Shown: positions 17,341 through 26,463 of the stretch, piece after piece
Layout: every line of letters begins with the position of its first letter
Numbering within the stretch: the first letter of the stretch is position 1
NCBI RefSeq assembly: GCF_046591575.1
Contig: NZ_JBIQWA010000005.1
Span: 310,001 to 374,000, forward strand
DNA length: 64,000 bases
DNA from: Marivita sp046591575
GTDB taxonomy: Bacteria; Pseudomonadota; Alphaproteobacteria; Rhodobacterales; Rhodobacteraceae
Direction: 5' to 3'
Translations under genes and position numbers: made by a program
The notes under the pieces: model-generated
Seen by the model: the letters and a program-made list of their open reading frames with translations, nothing else
The model's database searches: none
Told to the model about the DNA's origin: nothing

Positions 17341-20300
17341 ATGTTGACCAGCCAGGAAATTATCGCCCGTTATTATGTTGGATATTACAACCGCGCCCCT
17401 GATCCAGCCGGATTTGAATTTTGGATCGACGCCTATGAACGCGGCGTATCGACACTGGACATCGCCAATTTCTTTGCCGATCAGGTCGAAACTCGCGCAC
17501 TGTATCCCTATTTTGCCAATCCCGATAGTTCGACCCCCGAAGCGTTTATCACATCCATATATCAAAACCTGTTCAACCGTGACCCTGACGACGCAGGTCT
17601 AACCTTCTGGACGTCGGCCCTAACCAGCGGCGCTGTGAATACGGGTCAGATGATCGAAGAAATCATCGCTGGCGCAACCACAGACCCCGATTTTTCCGTC
17701 GTTCAAAACAAGGTGGCCGCCAGCATCTATTGGGAGGATCAAGCAAACAATTTTGGCGATTTCACCTACACCGCTGCGGCTGCGGCATCTGCAAGTTCGA
17801 TTTTGGATGTTGTCACTGACAATGACGCAACCATTGTCTTGGCCCAAACGCAGACAAACTCTTTTTTCGCAACTGCGTTTGACGACAAATCTGGAGCGGA
17901 CAATGGTGTCGTCGACAATGGCTATCCGGATGACAAGGTAACCATCGCAGATCAAGGGCCGATTTCAGAGTTTGTAACAGACACGGCAGATCGGTCCAGT
18001 GAGGCCAAATCTTCTGCCCGCGCCGAAGATGTGCTCGACCTGACGGGGTTTCGTGCGGATTCCCGATTTTCCGGAATTGATGGTCAGGGCGTCACGGTCG
18101 TTGTCATCGATACCGGAATCGACCTCAACCACCCTGCATTCGGACCGGATCTTGACGGAAACGGGGTGGCCGACCGCATTACCTATGCCCGCGATTTCAG
18201 TGGTGAAGGCGACGGAACGGCAGACGACATTCAAAGCCACGGATCACATGTGTCCTCGATCGTTGGATCATCCGCCAGCGGGTATGTCGGCGTTGCCCCA
18301 GCTGTAAATATCGTCGCGTTGCAAGCGTTGGACAATACCGGCAGCGGGTCATCGCAAAGCATCGAAGCCAGCCTGCAATGGGTTGTCGAAAACGCGCAAG
18401 CTTTCAACATTGTGGCCGTCAACATGTCGCTGGGTGTCGACGTCAATGTCAATCGCCTTGAAACGCATCCGATCTATGGTGACGAGCTGCGTGTGCTGCA
18501 AGACCAATTCGGGATTGTGACCATCGCAGCCGCCGGCAATGGCTATATTGATTATCAGGTCGAAGGTGTTTCGTACTTATCAGCTGACCCCAACACGATT
18601 TCTGTTGGCGCTGTTGGCGGAACACTTCAGACAGGAGATGATATCGCATCATTCTCGCAGCGTTCGAACGACATCCCGACGATCTTTGCCCCCGGTGCCG
18701 AAATCATCGCAGCCGTTCCAGGTGGCGGAACCGGGACCAAATCAGGCACAAGCATGGCCGCACCGCAAGTGGCTGGGATGGTCGCCCTCGCGCAACAGCT
18801 TGCGACGCAGGAATTGGGCCGTTTGCTGACCGCCGATGAAATTACGACGCTTTTGTCCCAGTCGGCGGATACGTTCCGCGACGATGAATCTCCGGATGAC
18901 CGGGTTGTAAACACCGGGGTCGAGTATCAACGCGTGGATATGTTGGCATTCGGTGAAGCCATTCTGTCCTTGAGAGATAACACCGGACCCACTCCACCAC
19001 CGCCACCACCAAGCGACGAGGATACCATCCCGGATTCGACAGCGACAAATGCCGTGCTGTCTGTTGGCGCGACCGCAAACAGTGAGATAGATTTCAATGG
19101 GGATCTGGACTATTTCCGCATTGATCTGTCGCCTGGCACATATCAATTCACCCTGAACGGTGCAGCAACCAACAGTGGCACACTTGGTGATCCGGTTCTT
19201 GCATTGATGTCGGGATCAGGCGGCTACATCACCAATAACGATGATGGTGGGGCCGGGCTGAATGCGCTGCTTGAATACACAGTCACGACAGAAGGGCCTC
19301 ATTATTTGGTGGCAAGCGGCTATGGCTCTGGTCGTGGAACCTATGAAATAGGAGCAACGCGACTTGGCGGACCACAGGATGCCGCAGGAGACACCCCAAA
19401 CACCGCCGCGGCCCTGACGATCGGCCAATCCCTGTCCGGAGAGCTTGAATTCGGCGCGGATCGCGATTGGTTTGCCGTGAACCTGATTGCCGGACAACGA
19501 TACGTGTTCGAGCTTGACGGAGGTACTTTGTCTGATCCGATGCTGTTCCTGCATGACGCGTCGGGGGCTCTTGTTGCGGGTGACGATGATGGCGGTTCAG
19601 GATTGAATGCGCGGTTGGAATTCACGGCGAACCGCACCGATGTATTCTTCATATCAGCCGAAGCCTATTCGGCGACGATGACAGGCACATACACACTGGA
19701 AAGCGCGCAAGCTGCAGCAATCACTGACGATTTTGGCAATAACGTCGCAACACAAGGCCAGCTTCAGGCCAATGGCGGCTCTGTCACTGGCAGTCTGGAA
19801 CTCGCGGGCGACGAAGACTGGTTTCGCGTCGATGTTCAGGCCAACACGACTTACGAGTTTTCCCTGGATGGCGCGTCAGGACAAGGCGGGCTGCGCGACC
19901 CGCTGCTGGCGTTATATGATTCCTCGGGTCAACTGATCGGGTCAGATGACGATGGCGGCAGCGGGTTGAATTCGCTCATCGTCTACAACGCGTTCACGGA
20001 CCACACGATCTTCCTCGCCGCAGATGGCTATGGCGGGTCCGCGACCGGTGCATACACGCTTGCGTCTTTCGTGGCCTCACAGACCAATCAGGATGTTCCC
20101 GGCGATACCTCCTCGACATCAGTTCTGGCTGCCAATCAATCCATTCCAGGCGAATTGGAGCAGGCTGGCGACGCCGATTGGTACGCGGTCAATGTAACAG
20201 CCGGCGCGACCTACACTTTCACCCTTAGCAGCGCGGGCGCGTCTCCAATCCGTGATCCGTATCTCGTTTTATTCGATGGTGACGGCAACCTGATCACCTT

Positions 20301-20859
20301 TGACGATGATAGCGGTGGCGGTTTGAACTCTGCCTTGACCTACACAGCCGGATCGAATGGCCGGGTCTTTATTTCTGCCGAAGCGTTCGATCTTCAGACC
20401 GATGCAGGAACATACGAAATCGCTCTGTCCGTTGACTCTCCCGAGACAAGTGACACCCCCGCCGACCTGACAACCACGTCCTTCCTGCAAGCGGGATCCG
20501 CCATAACCGATGTGATCGACATGCCGGGCGATGTCGACTTGCACATTCTGGATGTCGAACAGGGAACCACCTATTTCATTGCGATGGACGGGGCGACAAA
20601 CACTGCGCTGAGCGATCCGTTTCTAAGCTTGTTCGACGCCGCGGGCACGTTCCTTACCTTTGACGATGACAGTGGCGGAGACCTGAACGCTTTGATCGTT
20701 TACACCGCCGATGTATCAGGCCGCGTCTATGTTGGTGCCGAAGCCTATAGCAGCACGTCAGATGCAGGTGTCTACGTCATCGACGTCGCGACGGCCCCTG
20801 CAGCCCCGGCCCGGGTTGTCGGTCAATCAGACATGACGGACATCGATTTGATGATGTGA
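17341..20859 (+). CDS. Secreted subtilisin-like protease with DUF4214 and five PPC domains
   Basis: The 1172-residue protein starts at an ATG 9 bases after GGAAGGA. Residues about 1-140 form a DUF4214 domain (IIARYYVGYYNRAPDPAGFEFW and a second NLFNRDPDDAGLTFW repeat). A peptidase S8 domain follows with D257 (VVIDTGID), H300 (SHGSHVSS), oxyanion N400 (AAAGNG) and S471 (SGTSMAAPQ). After a PPPPPP linker, five tandem pre-peptidase C-terminal (PPC) repeats fill residues about 558-1150, each with a DDDGGSGLNA-like acidic turn. There is no N-terminal signal peptide. Export by a type I system through a C-terminal signal is likely but no transporter is nearby. All catalytic residues are intact. Confidence 0.9.
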   Translation: MLTSQEIIARYYVGYYNRAPDPAGFEFWIDAYERGVSTLDIANFFADQVETRALYPYFANPDSSTPEAFITSIYQNLFNRDPDDAGLTFWTSALTSGAVNTGQMIEEIIAGATTDPDFSVVQNKVAASIYWEDQANNFGDFTYTAAAAASASSILDVVTDNDATIVLAQTQTNSFFATAFDDKSGADNGVVDNGYPDDKVTIADQGPISEFVTDTADRSSEAKSSARAEDVLDLTGFRADSRFSGIDGQGVTVVVIDTGIDLNHPAFGPDLDGNGVADRITYARDFSGEGDGTADDIQSHGSHVSSIVGSSASGYVGVAPAVNIVALQALDNTGSGSSQSIEASLQWVVENAQAFNIVAVNMSLGVDVNVNRLETHPIYGDELRVLQDQFGIVTIAAAGNGYIDYQVEGVSYLSADPNTISVGAVGGTLQTGDDIASFSQRSNDIPTIFAPGAEIIAAVPGGGTGTKSGTSMAAPQVAGMVALAQQLATQELGRLLTADEITTLLSQSADTFRDDESPDDRVVNTGVEYQRVDMLAFGEAILSLRDNTGPTPPPPPPSDEDTIPDSTATNAVLSVGATANSEIDFNGDLDYFRIDLSPGTYQFTLNGAATNSGTLGDPVLALMSGSGGYITNNDDGGAGLNALLEYTVTTEGPHYLVASGYGSGRGTYEIGATRLGGPQDAAGDTPNTAAALTIGQSLSGELEFGADRDWFAVNLIAGQRYVFELDGGTLSDPMLFLHDASGALVAGDDDGGSGLNARLEFTANRTDVFFISAEAYSATMTGTYTLESAQAAAITDDFGNNVATQGQLQANGGSVTGSLELAGDEDWFRVDVQANTTYEFSLDGASGQGGLRDPLLALYDSSGQLIGSDDDGGSGLNSLIVYNAFTDHTIFLAADGYGGSATGAYTLASFVASQTNQDVPGDTSSTSVLAANQSIPGELEQAGDADWYAVNVTAGATYTFTLSSAGASPIRDPYLVLFDGDGNLITFDDDSGGGLNSALTYTAGSNGRVFISAEAFDLQTDAGTYEIALSVDSPETSDTPADLTTTSFLQAGSAITDVIDMPGDVDLHILDVEQGTTYFIAMDGATNTALSDPFLSLFDAAGTFLTFDDDSGGDLNALIVYTADVSGRVYVGAEAYSSTSDAGVYVIDVATAPAAPARVVGQSDMTDIDLMM

Positions 20860-20953
20860 CGTATCCGGCGCGTTAAAACACAGGTGGCCGCCTGCGCCAG
20901 CCATCTTGTTGCGTCACTGCAATCACCTCGGGAATGGCGTTCCCAAAAACGCC

Positions 20954-20980
20954 AAAGCCCCGCCGATCTGGCAGGGCTTT
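20954..20980 (-). terminator. Probable rplT terminator
   Basis: AAAGCCC and GGGCTTT arms enclose an inner GCC/GGC pair. Read on the minus strand, 25 bases after the rplT stop, the hairpin is followed by T-rich sequence (TTTGGCGTTTTT). It closes the ribosomal-protein unit against the convergent protease gene. Confidence 0.6.
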
Positions 20981-21005
20981 CACAAATTTCCGTGGTTTGA
21001 CCGGC

Positions 21006-21371
21006 TTAGGCCGCGAGCGCGCCTTTGGCCTGATCCACAATCGCGTTGAACGCGTCTGGTTCATGGACGGCCAGATCAGCAAGGACCTTCCGGTCCACTT
21101 CGATCCCGGCCAGGGTGAGGCCATTGATAAAGCGCGAATATGTCAGCGCCTCGTCATGTGCGCGCACAGCCGCGTTGATCCGCTGAATCCACAGGGCGCG
21201 GAAATTGCGCTTGCGGTTCTTGCGGTCGCGGGTTGCGTATTGGTTGGCCTTGTCAACCGCCTGACGGGCGACTTTGAAGGTATTCTTGCGACGACCGTAA
21301 TAGCCTTTGGCCGCCTTGATGACCTTCTTGTGACGGGCGTGTGTTGTGGTTCCGCCTTTGGTACGGGGCAT
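21006..21371 (-). CDS. rplT: 50S ribosomal protein L20
   Basis: The 121-residue basic protein (MPRTKGGTTTHARHKKVIKAAKGYYGRRKNTF) is L20, an early-assembly protein of the large ribosomal subunit that binds 23S rRNA. It has the canonical N-terminal extension and the globular C-terminal domain (FIAGLTLAGIEVDRKVLADLA-type). It is 12 bases downstream of rpmI. The usual downstream partner pheS is about 6 kb away, beyond an accessory block. Confidence 0.98.
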   Translation of the reverse strand: MPRTKGGTTTHARHKKVIKAAKGYYGRRKNTFKVARQAVDKANQYATRDRKNRKRNFRALWIQRINAAVRAHDEALTYSRFINGLTLAGIEVDRKVLADLAVHEPDAFNAIVDQAKGALAA

Positions 21372-21383
21372 ATCAATTCCTCC

Positions 21384-21584
21384 TTAGCGCGCGTAGGGCA
21401 TCATTGGCTTGATGATCTGCTCATCAGCCTTTGACAGCGTGGTGGTTCCGCGCGCATCGCGGATGAACTTGTTGGTGCGTTTGATCATACCGTGGCGTTT
21501 GCCCGCCTGTCCGGCCTTGATCCGGCCTGTGGCCGTCACCTTGAACCGCTTTTTGCAGCTCGATTTCGTCTTCATCTTCGGCAT
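21384..21584 (-). CDS. rpmI: 50S ribosomal protein L35
   Basis: The 66-residue basic protein begins MPKMKTKSSCKKRFKVTATGRIKAGQAGKRHGM, the standard L35 signature. The ATG at 21584 gives the family length. The open frame continues upstream to 21689, but that extension is not conserved. It is co-transcribed with rplT. infC, the usual third member in other bacteria, is absent upstream. Confidence 0.97.
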   Translation of the reverse strand: MPKMKTKSSCKKRFKVTATGRIKAGQAGKRHGMIKRTNKFIRDARGTTTLSKADEQIIKPMMPYAR

Positions 21585-21718
21585 TTCCGTCTCCTGTCTG
21601 TAAGTCGGTAAACGCGCGACTCGGTATGCCACTTTGACCGGCCACGCGGGTAGAGCGCGCCGTATAGGCGGGCTTGGGGCGCGATGCAAGTGCTTTGCAG
21701 CGCAAGAACAATGTCAGA

Positions 21719-21940
21719 TCACGTAAAAGAGTTCACCACACGGGCGACAATTGATGGAATTTGATCAAGCGTGTAGCCGCCGGGTTTGTTGGACATGGCA
21801 TATACCACCATGCCGCCGGCGATCATAAGGGTGATGGTCGCAATCCGCGGGCGTTGACCGTTCGAAATGGCCGAAACAATGGCGGGGATCGACAACACGC
21901 CAAGGCCAAGGCCAATCACGAAAAGGGTGTCTGACTCCAT
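21719..21940 (-). CDS. Small two-helix membrane protein next to pyk
   Basis: A roughly 73-residue protein from MESDTLFVIGLGLGVLSIPAIVSAIS, with a first transmembrane helix and a second helix (IATITLMIAGGMVVYAM), then a short polar tail. A TTG at 21949 is an alternative start. It lies 35 bases downstream of pyk on the same strand. From memory, small proteins like this sit beside pyk in other Rhodobacteraceae. The function is unknown. Confidence 0.75.
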   Translation of the reverse strand: MESDTLFVIGLGLGVLSIPAIVSAISNGQRPRIATITLMIAGGMVVYAMSNKPGGYTLDQIPSIVARVVNSFT

Positions 21941-21975
21941 CGAAAACAATCCATTTTGGTTAAACTAACCAAACG

Positions 21976-23421
21976 TTACTCTGGATCGGTGTTGTAGATC
22001 AAACTTTCATCGCATGGGGCGACGCGTAAAATATTGGTTGTGCCCGGCGTGTTAAAGGGCAAACCGGCGGTGACCAGGATCTGATTGTTTTCATCGGCAT
22101 ACCCGCCCGTCCGCGCAGCGCGCGCGGCGTTCACGACCGCCTGCTTAAAGCGTTCCAGCTCTTCAGTGATCACACATTCCGTTCCCCAGGTCAGCGCCAG
22201 CCGTCGTGCGGTGTTAAGCGAACTGGTCATGGCGATGATGGGAACGCGTGGACGTTCGCGCGCTGTCAGATAGGCGGTTGTGCCGGAAGACGTATAACAG
22301 CAGATCGCTTTGATATCTGTGGTTTCCGCAATCTCGCGGGCGGCGGCGACAATGCCGTCCGCCACGGTCTGACGCTTTGCCGTGCGCGAGGCTTCGATGA
22401 TCTCGGTATAGGTCGGATCGCTTTCGACCTCTATGGCGACGTTGTTCATCGTTGTGACAGCTTCGACCGGATAATCACCCGCTGCGGATTCAGCCGACAG
22501 CATGATCGCATCCGACCCTTCGTAGATTGCCGTGGCAACGTCAGACACCTCTGCGCGTGTCGGCATGGGGCTTTCAATCATCGATTCCAGCATCTGCGTC
22601 GCCACGATAACAGGCTTGGCCGCAGCCCGGCACCGACGGATCAGGCGCTTTTGAATTGGAGGAACATTCTGCACGGGCAATTCAACGCCCAGATCACCGC
22701 GTGCCACCATGATGCCGTCCGAAGCGTCCAGGATTTCATCAAAATGCCGAACACCCGCCGGTTTTTCGATTTTCGACAGCACTGCGGCCCGACCATCAAT
22801 CAGTTCTTGTGCCTCCCAAACGTCCTTTGCCCGCTGCACAAAGCTCAGCGCGACCCAATCCACCCCAAGACCGCACACAAATTGCAGATCATCGCGGTCT
22901 TTGTCCGAAAGCGCCGCCAGTGGCAGAACCACATCCGGGACATTCACACCTTTTCTGTCGGAAATTGTTCCTCCGGCAATCACGGTGCAATCGGCAAAAT
23001 CCGTACCGCAGCGATCAACCTTAAGACGGATTTTGCCATCGTTGACCAGCAGATGGGCACCTTCTTCAAGCGCTGCAAAAATCTCGGGATGGGGCAATGT
23101 GACCCGGCTTTTGGTTCCGGGCTCATCCGCCAGGTCAAATCGGAAGGACGCGCCCTCCTCAAGCTCTTCTTCGTCATTGGCGAACACACCAACCCGAAGT
23201 TTCGGACCCTGAAGGTCAGCAAGAATACCAATCGTGGTGTCAAGATCCTTTTCCACCTGACGGATCATCGCGTGCCGCTCTGCAATGTCATCCTGAGTGC
23301 CATGGCTCATGTTAAGGCGGAACACGTCCGCACCTGCTTCATAAAGCGCTCGGATCATCTCGTAGGTGTTGGATGCCGGACCAAGCGTGGCCACGATTTT
23401 TACACTCCGCAAACGTCTCAT
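21976..23421 (-). CDS. pyk: Pyruvate kinase
   Basis: This final glycolytic enzyme converts phosphoenolpyruvate and ADP to pyruvate and ATP. The 481-residue protein starts MRRLRSVKIVATLGPASNTYEMIRALYEAGADVFRLNMSHG. It contains the metal/phosphate motif IMVARGDLGVELP and the conserved VATQMLESMIESPMPTRAEVSDVA segment. A C-terminal allosteric domain is present. Length is typical of single-copy alphaproteobacterial enzymes. Confidence 0.98.
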   Translation of the reverse strand: MRRLRSVKIVATLGPASNTYEMIRALYEAGADVFRLNMSHGTQDDIAERHAMIRQVEKDLDTTIGILADLQGPKLRVGVFANDEEELEEGASFRFDLADEPGTKSRVTLPHPEIFAALEEGAHLLVNDGKIRLKVDRCGTDFADCTVIAGGTISDRKGVNVPDVVLPLAALSDKDRDDLQFVCGLGVDWVALSFVQRAKDVWEAQELIDGRAAVLSKIEKPAGVRHFDEILDASDGIMVARGDLGVELPVQNVPPIQKRLIRRCRAAAKPVIVATQMLESMIESPMPTRAEVSDVATAIYEGSDAIMLSAESAAGDYPVEAVTTMNNVAIEVESDPTYTEIIEASRTAKRQTVADGIVAAAREIAETTDIKAICCYTSSGTTAYLTARERPRVPIIAMTSSLNTARRLALTWGTECVITEELERFKQAVVNAARAARTGGYADENNQILVTAGLPFNTPGTTNILRVAPCDESLIYNTDPE

Positions 23422-23643
23422 TCAGTGTCCGTCCTTCATTCTTGTCCCTCAGGGTGTGCCCGTCACAAATCGGCAATCTACCCTGCCGCCTCGTTCACAC
23501 CGTTTATCCGTTTGGGCATCGCATTTATAGAGCCGCCGAATATATGACAGCCGATGTTACCGCTAACGTCTTTCACGGCTTATTGCGCAATTCCCTTTCT
23601 TGCGCAACTCAACTATCAGATGCGCCCGGGAGATCACATACCG

Positions 23644-24381
23644 ATGACATATCAACCCTATACCCTTCACGGAGAGAACCGGTCCTCGCGCTGGCTGATC
23701 ACCTGTGATCACGCAACAAACACCGTTCCACCCGATCTCGGCGGCACGCTCGGGCTGCCGGATGCGGACATGATGCGGCATATCGCATTTGATCCGGGGG
23801 CCGCTGGCGTCACTCGGGCCTTGGCCGATGCGTTGGGGGCGCCGGCAATCCTGTCGAATTTTTCACGTCTGGTCATCGACCCGAACCGGAGCGAAGACGA
23901 CCCAACGCTGCTCATGCGCCTTTATGACGGGTCTGTGATTCCCGGCAATCGCGCCGCCGATGCCGCCGAAAAAGAGCGCCGCCTGAACGCCTATTACCGC
24001 CCCTACCATGCAGCACTGGAAAAGCTGGCTGCACGGCAGGACGATACGGTTATTGTCGCAGTGCATTCCTATACACGACAGCTGAAATCCCGCCCCAGCC
24101 GTCCGTGGCATATTGGCGTGCTGCATGCCTATGACGCGCGGCTGTCCGATCCGTTTATTGCCGCCCTCGAAAAAGAGCCGGATTTGGTGGTCGGGCGCAA
24201 TCAACCCTATCCCGGCCATCTGCCGGGCGATGCGATTGACCGTCATGCCTTGCATCACGGCCGTCTCAACACACTTATCGAACTGCGCAACGATCTGATT
24301 GAAACCCACGCCACGCAGACCGCATGGGGCGAAAGACTGGCCCCGCTCTTGGCTGCTGCGCTAGAACAGACTGCACAATAG
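23644..24381 (+). CDS. N-formylglutamate amidohydrolase family protein
   Basis: The 245-residue protein (MTYQPYTLHGENRSSRWLITCDHATNTVPP) shows the N-formylglutamate amidohydrolase family motifs: CDHATN near the start, the SRLVIDPNRSEDDPTLL metal/substrate region, VHSYTR and the GHLPGDAIDRHALHHGRLNTLIELRNDLI block. Canonical HutG-type enzymes release formate and glutamate in histidine breakdown, but no hut genes are here, so the true substrate may differ. I chose the ATG at 23644, after GGGAG at moderate spacing. Confidence 0.85.
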   Translation: MTYQPYTLHGENRSSRWLITCDHATNTVPPDLGGTLGLPDADMMRHIAFDPGAAGVTRALADALGAPAILSNFSRLVIDPNRSEDDPTLLMRLYDGSVIPGNRAADAAEKERRLNAYYRPYHAALEKLAARQDDTVIVAVHSYTRQLKSRPSRPWHIGVLHAYDARLSDPFIAALEKEPDLVVGRNQPYPGHLPGDAIDRHALHHGRLNTLIELRNDLIETHATQTAWGERLAPLLAAALEQTAQ

Positions 24382-24390
24382 GAGCCTCTC

Positions 24391-24711
24391 ATGGACAAAC
24401 AGACGCAACTTGAAATCGAAGCTGCCGCCTTTCGTCGCTTGCGGCACCATATGCTGGTGGATCGCCCGGACGCGCAAAACATCGACCTGATGAACCTGGC
24501 GGGATTCTGTCGGAATTGCCTTAGCCGCTGGTATCAGGAAGCCGCAAATGAACGCGGCATCGAGATGGACAAGGGCCAGGCGCGCGAGGCGTTCTACGGG
24601 ATGCCGTTTGAAGAATGGAAAGCCAAATACCAGACAGAGGCCAGCCCCGAACAAAAGGCCGCGTTTGATGTGTCTTTCAAAGAGAATGTCACCGACAAAG
24701 ACGGTAAGTGA
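24391..24711 (+). CDS. DUF1244 family protein
   Basis: The 106-residue protein begins MDKQTQLEIEAAAFRRLRHHML and has the family core DRPDAQNIDLMNLAGFCRNCLSRWYQEAANERGI and YGMPFEEWKAKYQ. It lies 9 bases after the N-formylglutamate amidohydrolase-like gene, so the two probably form one operon. The family is widespread in proteobacteria and functionally uncharacterised as far as I know. Confidence 0.9.
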   Translation: MDKQTQLEIEAAAFRRLRHHMLVDRPDAQNIDLMNLAGFCRNCLSRWYQEAANERGIEMDKGQAREAFYGMPFEEWKAKYQTEASPEQKAAFDVSFKENVTDKDGK

Positions 24712-24727
24712 CATGAAACGCCAAAAG

Positions 24728-24755
24728 GTTCAGGCCCGTCGCATCGGGCCTGAAC
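24728..24755. terminator. Bidirectional terminator-like hairpin
   Basis: Perfect 11-base arms (GTTCAGGCCCG and CGGGCCTGAAC) with a 6-base loop lie between two convergent genes. There is no long T tract on the plus strand, and only TTTT on the minus strand after the stem. Termination is therefore likely but not certain. Confidence 0.6.
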
Positions 24756-24786
24756 AGCGCCTTTCGGAAGGGCTGTTAAAGGGCTT

Positions 24787-25359
24787 TTAGCGGTTTGCGC
24801 CAGGCACCCAAAGCACATCCGCTTTGCCATCATCATTGGCAATCCGCGCCGCAACAAAGAACCAGTCGCTTAGGCGGTTCAGATATTTGACAGCCGCCGG
24901 GTTGACGGTTTCCATTGTGGCCAGTTCAACCGTCAAACGCTCTGCACGTCGGGCAACCGTCCGGCACTGGTGCAGATAGGCAGACAACGCCGATCCCCCC
25001 GGCAGAATAAAACTGCGCAGCGGCTCCAGCCGAGCGTTCATTGAGTCGATTTCTGTCTCAAGCCGATCAACCTGCTCTGTCACCATACGCAATGGCGGAT
25101 ATTCCGCGTCGGCGTCCTTTTCCATATCGGGACGACACAGATCGGCACCAAGATCAAAAAGATCATTCTGGATCAGTGACAATTGGGTGTCCATGTCCCC
25201 GTCGGCCTGAAGACGCGCCAATCCCACGATCGCGTTCAGTTCATCCGTTGTGCCGTAAGCTGTAACACGCATGGAATGTTTTGCCACACGCGCCCCGTTG
25301 CCCAGCGCCGTCTCGCCAGCATCGCCAGTTTTGGTGTAAATTTTGTTAAGGACAACCAT
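24787..25359 (-). CDS. PduO-type ATP:cob(I)alamin adenosyltransferase
   Basis: The 190-residue enzyme transfers the adenosyl group from ATP to cob(I)alamin, making coenzyme B12. Signature segments are LNKIYTKTGDAGETALGNG at the N-terminus (ATP loop), TTDELNAIVG, LPGGSALSAYLHQCRTVARRAER and YLNRLSDWFFVAARIAN. Its product is needed by ethylmalonyl-CoA mutase, encoded at the right end of the window, and by methylmalonyl-CoA mutase. It starts 3 bases after the HIG1-like gene. Confidence 0.95.
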   Translation of the reverse strand: MVVLNKIYTKTGDAGETALGNGARVAKHSMRVTAYGTTDELNAIVGLARLQADGDMDTQLSLIQNDLFDLGADLCRPDMEKDADAEYPPLRMVTEQVDRLETEIDSMNARLEPLRSFILPGGSALSAYLHQCRTVARRAERLTVELATMETVNPAAVKYLNRLSDWFFVAARIANDDGKADVLWVPGANR

Positions 25360-25362
25360 CGC

Positions 25363-25563
25363 TTATTCTCCCCGAATCCAGACATAAAGCAGGATCAGCA
25401 GCACAGCGACAAACTGTGCAATGATCCGCCATCGCATCGCCTTGTTGGCATGTTTCTTGTTGAATTCACCGCCTTTGGCAAAGCTCCCGATGCCAAAAAG
25501 CAGAATTCCGACAACCGCCAGACAGGCAATCGCAGCGACGATAAAAAGCGGATCATTCATCAT
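25363..25563 (-). CDS. HIG1-domain (twin-transmembrane) small protein
   Basis: A 66-residue protein with two transmembrane helices (PLFIVAAIACLAVVGILLFGIGSF and IIAQFVAVLLILLYVWI) joined by the conserved polar loop EFNKKHANKAMRWR. The loop and topology match the HIG1/twin-transmembrane family that associates with respiratory complexes. It lies directly upstream of the adenosyltransferase gene, with a 3-base gap. Confidence 0.85.
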   Translation of the reverse strand: MMNDPLFIVAAIACLAVVGILLFGIGSFAKGGEFNKKHANKAMRWRIIAQFVAVLLILLYVWIRGE

Positions 25564-25634
25564 AGCAGTGCAGCCCTTTGCGGTTCGATGTTCACGGGCA
25601 TGTAGCCGTACCTGCCCAGAAGGCGAATGAAAAG

Positions 25635-26462
25635 TCAGCCTTTTGACAAAACCCAGTCCAAGGCGCGCGTCGGCAAGACCCGCCGCGCGACAGCCATGGC
25701 ATGGGTTGGCGATGTCACCCCATAGCGCGCCCGCGGCCTGTTCGCCGTCAACGCTTTGACGACCACTTTGGTCACATCAGAGGCCGGCCACTGCACCTTG
25801 GAGCTGCCACCTTTGTGCAGCTGGTCCAGCAGGCTGGTTTCATACTGTGCACGGCGCGCCGATGCTTTCCAATCCACCCAACGTTCGAATTGTTTGATCG
25901 CGTTTTTGCGGAACGCGGTTTCAATCGGCCCCGGCTCGATCAAAATGACGTCGATTCCGGTGCCCGTCATCTCCATCCGCAGAACGTCTGCATAGCCCTC
26001 AAGCGCAAACTTCGTCGCGACATAGGCACCACGATATTTCATGCCGACAAGTCCAAGCACGGATGAGTTGAACAAAATACGCCCACGACCGGCCTCCCGC
26101 ATCGCCGGGATCAGATGCCGATTCAGGTCGTGCCAGCCAAGAAAATTAGCCTCAAACTGCGCACGCATCCCCTCGGCAGGGATATCCTCAAGCGGTCCGG
26201 GCAGCGCGTAGGCGCCGTTGTGAAAGACGGCATCCAATCTGCGCTCCGTCTGCGCAAGCACGTCCGCCGCACAGGCGGCAAGGCTGGCCGGGTCCGCGTA
26301 ATCCAGTTGCGGCGATACAAACCCTTCGGCCTCGCGCGCGGTGCAATCGGCGGCTGCACGGCAAGCGGCAAAAACCGTCCACCCCAGCGCTTTTAGCCTG
26401 CGGGCCGCGTCAAGGCCGATACCGCTTGAACAGCCGGTGATCAGAATGGTTTTGTGTGTCAT
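25635..26462 (-). CDS. Short-chain dehydrogenase/reductase
   Basis: A 275-residue classical SDR with the cofactor motif TGCSSGIG (residues 9-16), NGAYALPGP (the NNAG-like position), a catalytic serine in NSSVLGLVG, and the YVATK (YxxxK) motif. The start ATG at 26462 lies one base after the stop of the SH3-domain gene, so the pair is translationally coupled. Substrate unknown. The sequence resembles SDRs annotated as short-chain oxidoreductases near lipid or retinol-type dehydrogenases. Confidence 0.92.
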   Translation of the reverse strand: MTHKTILITGCSSGIGLDAARRLKALGWTVFAACRAAADCTAREAEGFVSPQLDYADPASLAACAADVLAQTERRLDAVFHNGAYALPGPLEDIPAEGMRAQFEANFLGWHDLNRHLIPAMREAGRGRILFNSSVLGLVGMKYRGAYVATKFALEGYADVLRMEMTGTGIDVILIEPGPIETAFRKNAIKQFERWVDWKASARRAQYETSLLDQLHKGGSSKVQWPASDVTKVVVKALTANRPRARYGVTSPTHAMAVARRVLPTRALDWVLSKG

Positions 26463-26463
26463 A

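Noticed and set aside
24712..24790. 25-residue ORF over the hairpin downstream of DUF1244
   Set aside because: Its codons are dictated by the perfect stem-loop and it has no ribosome-binding site.
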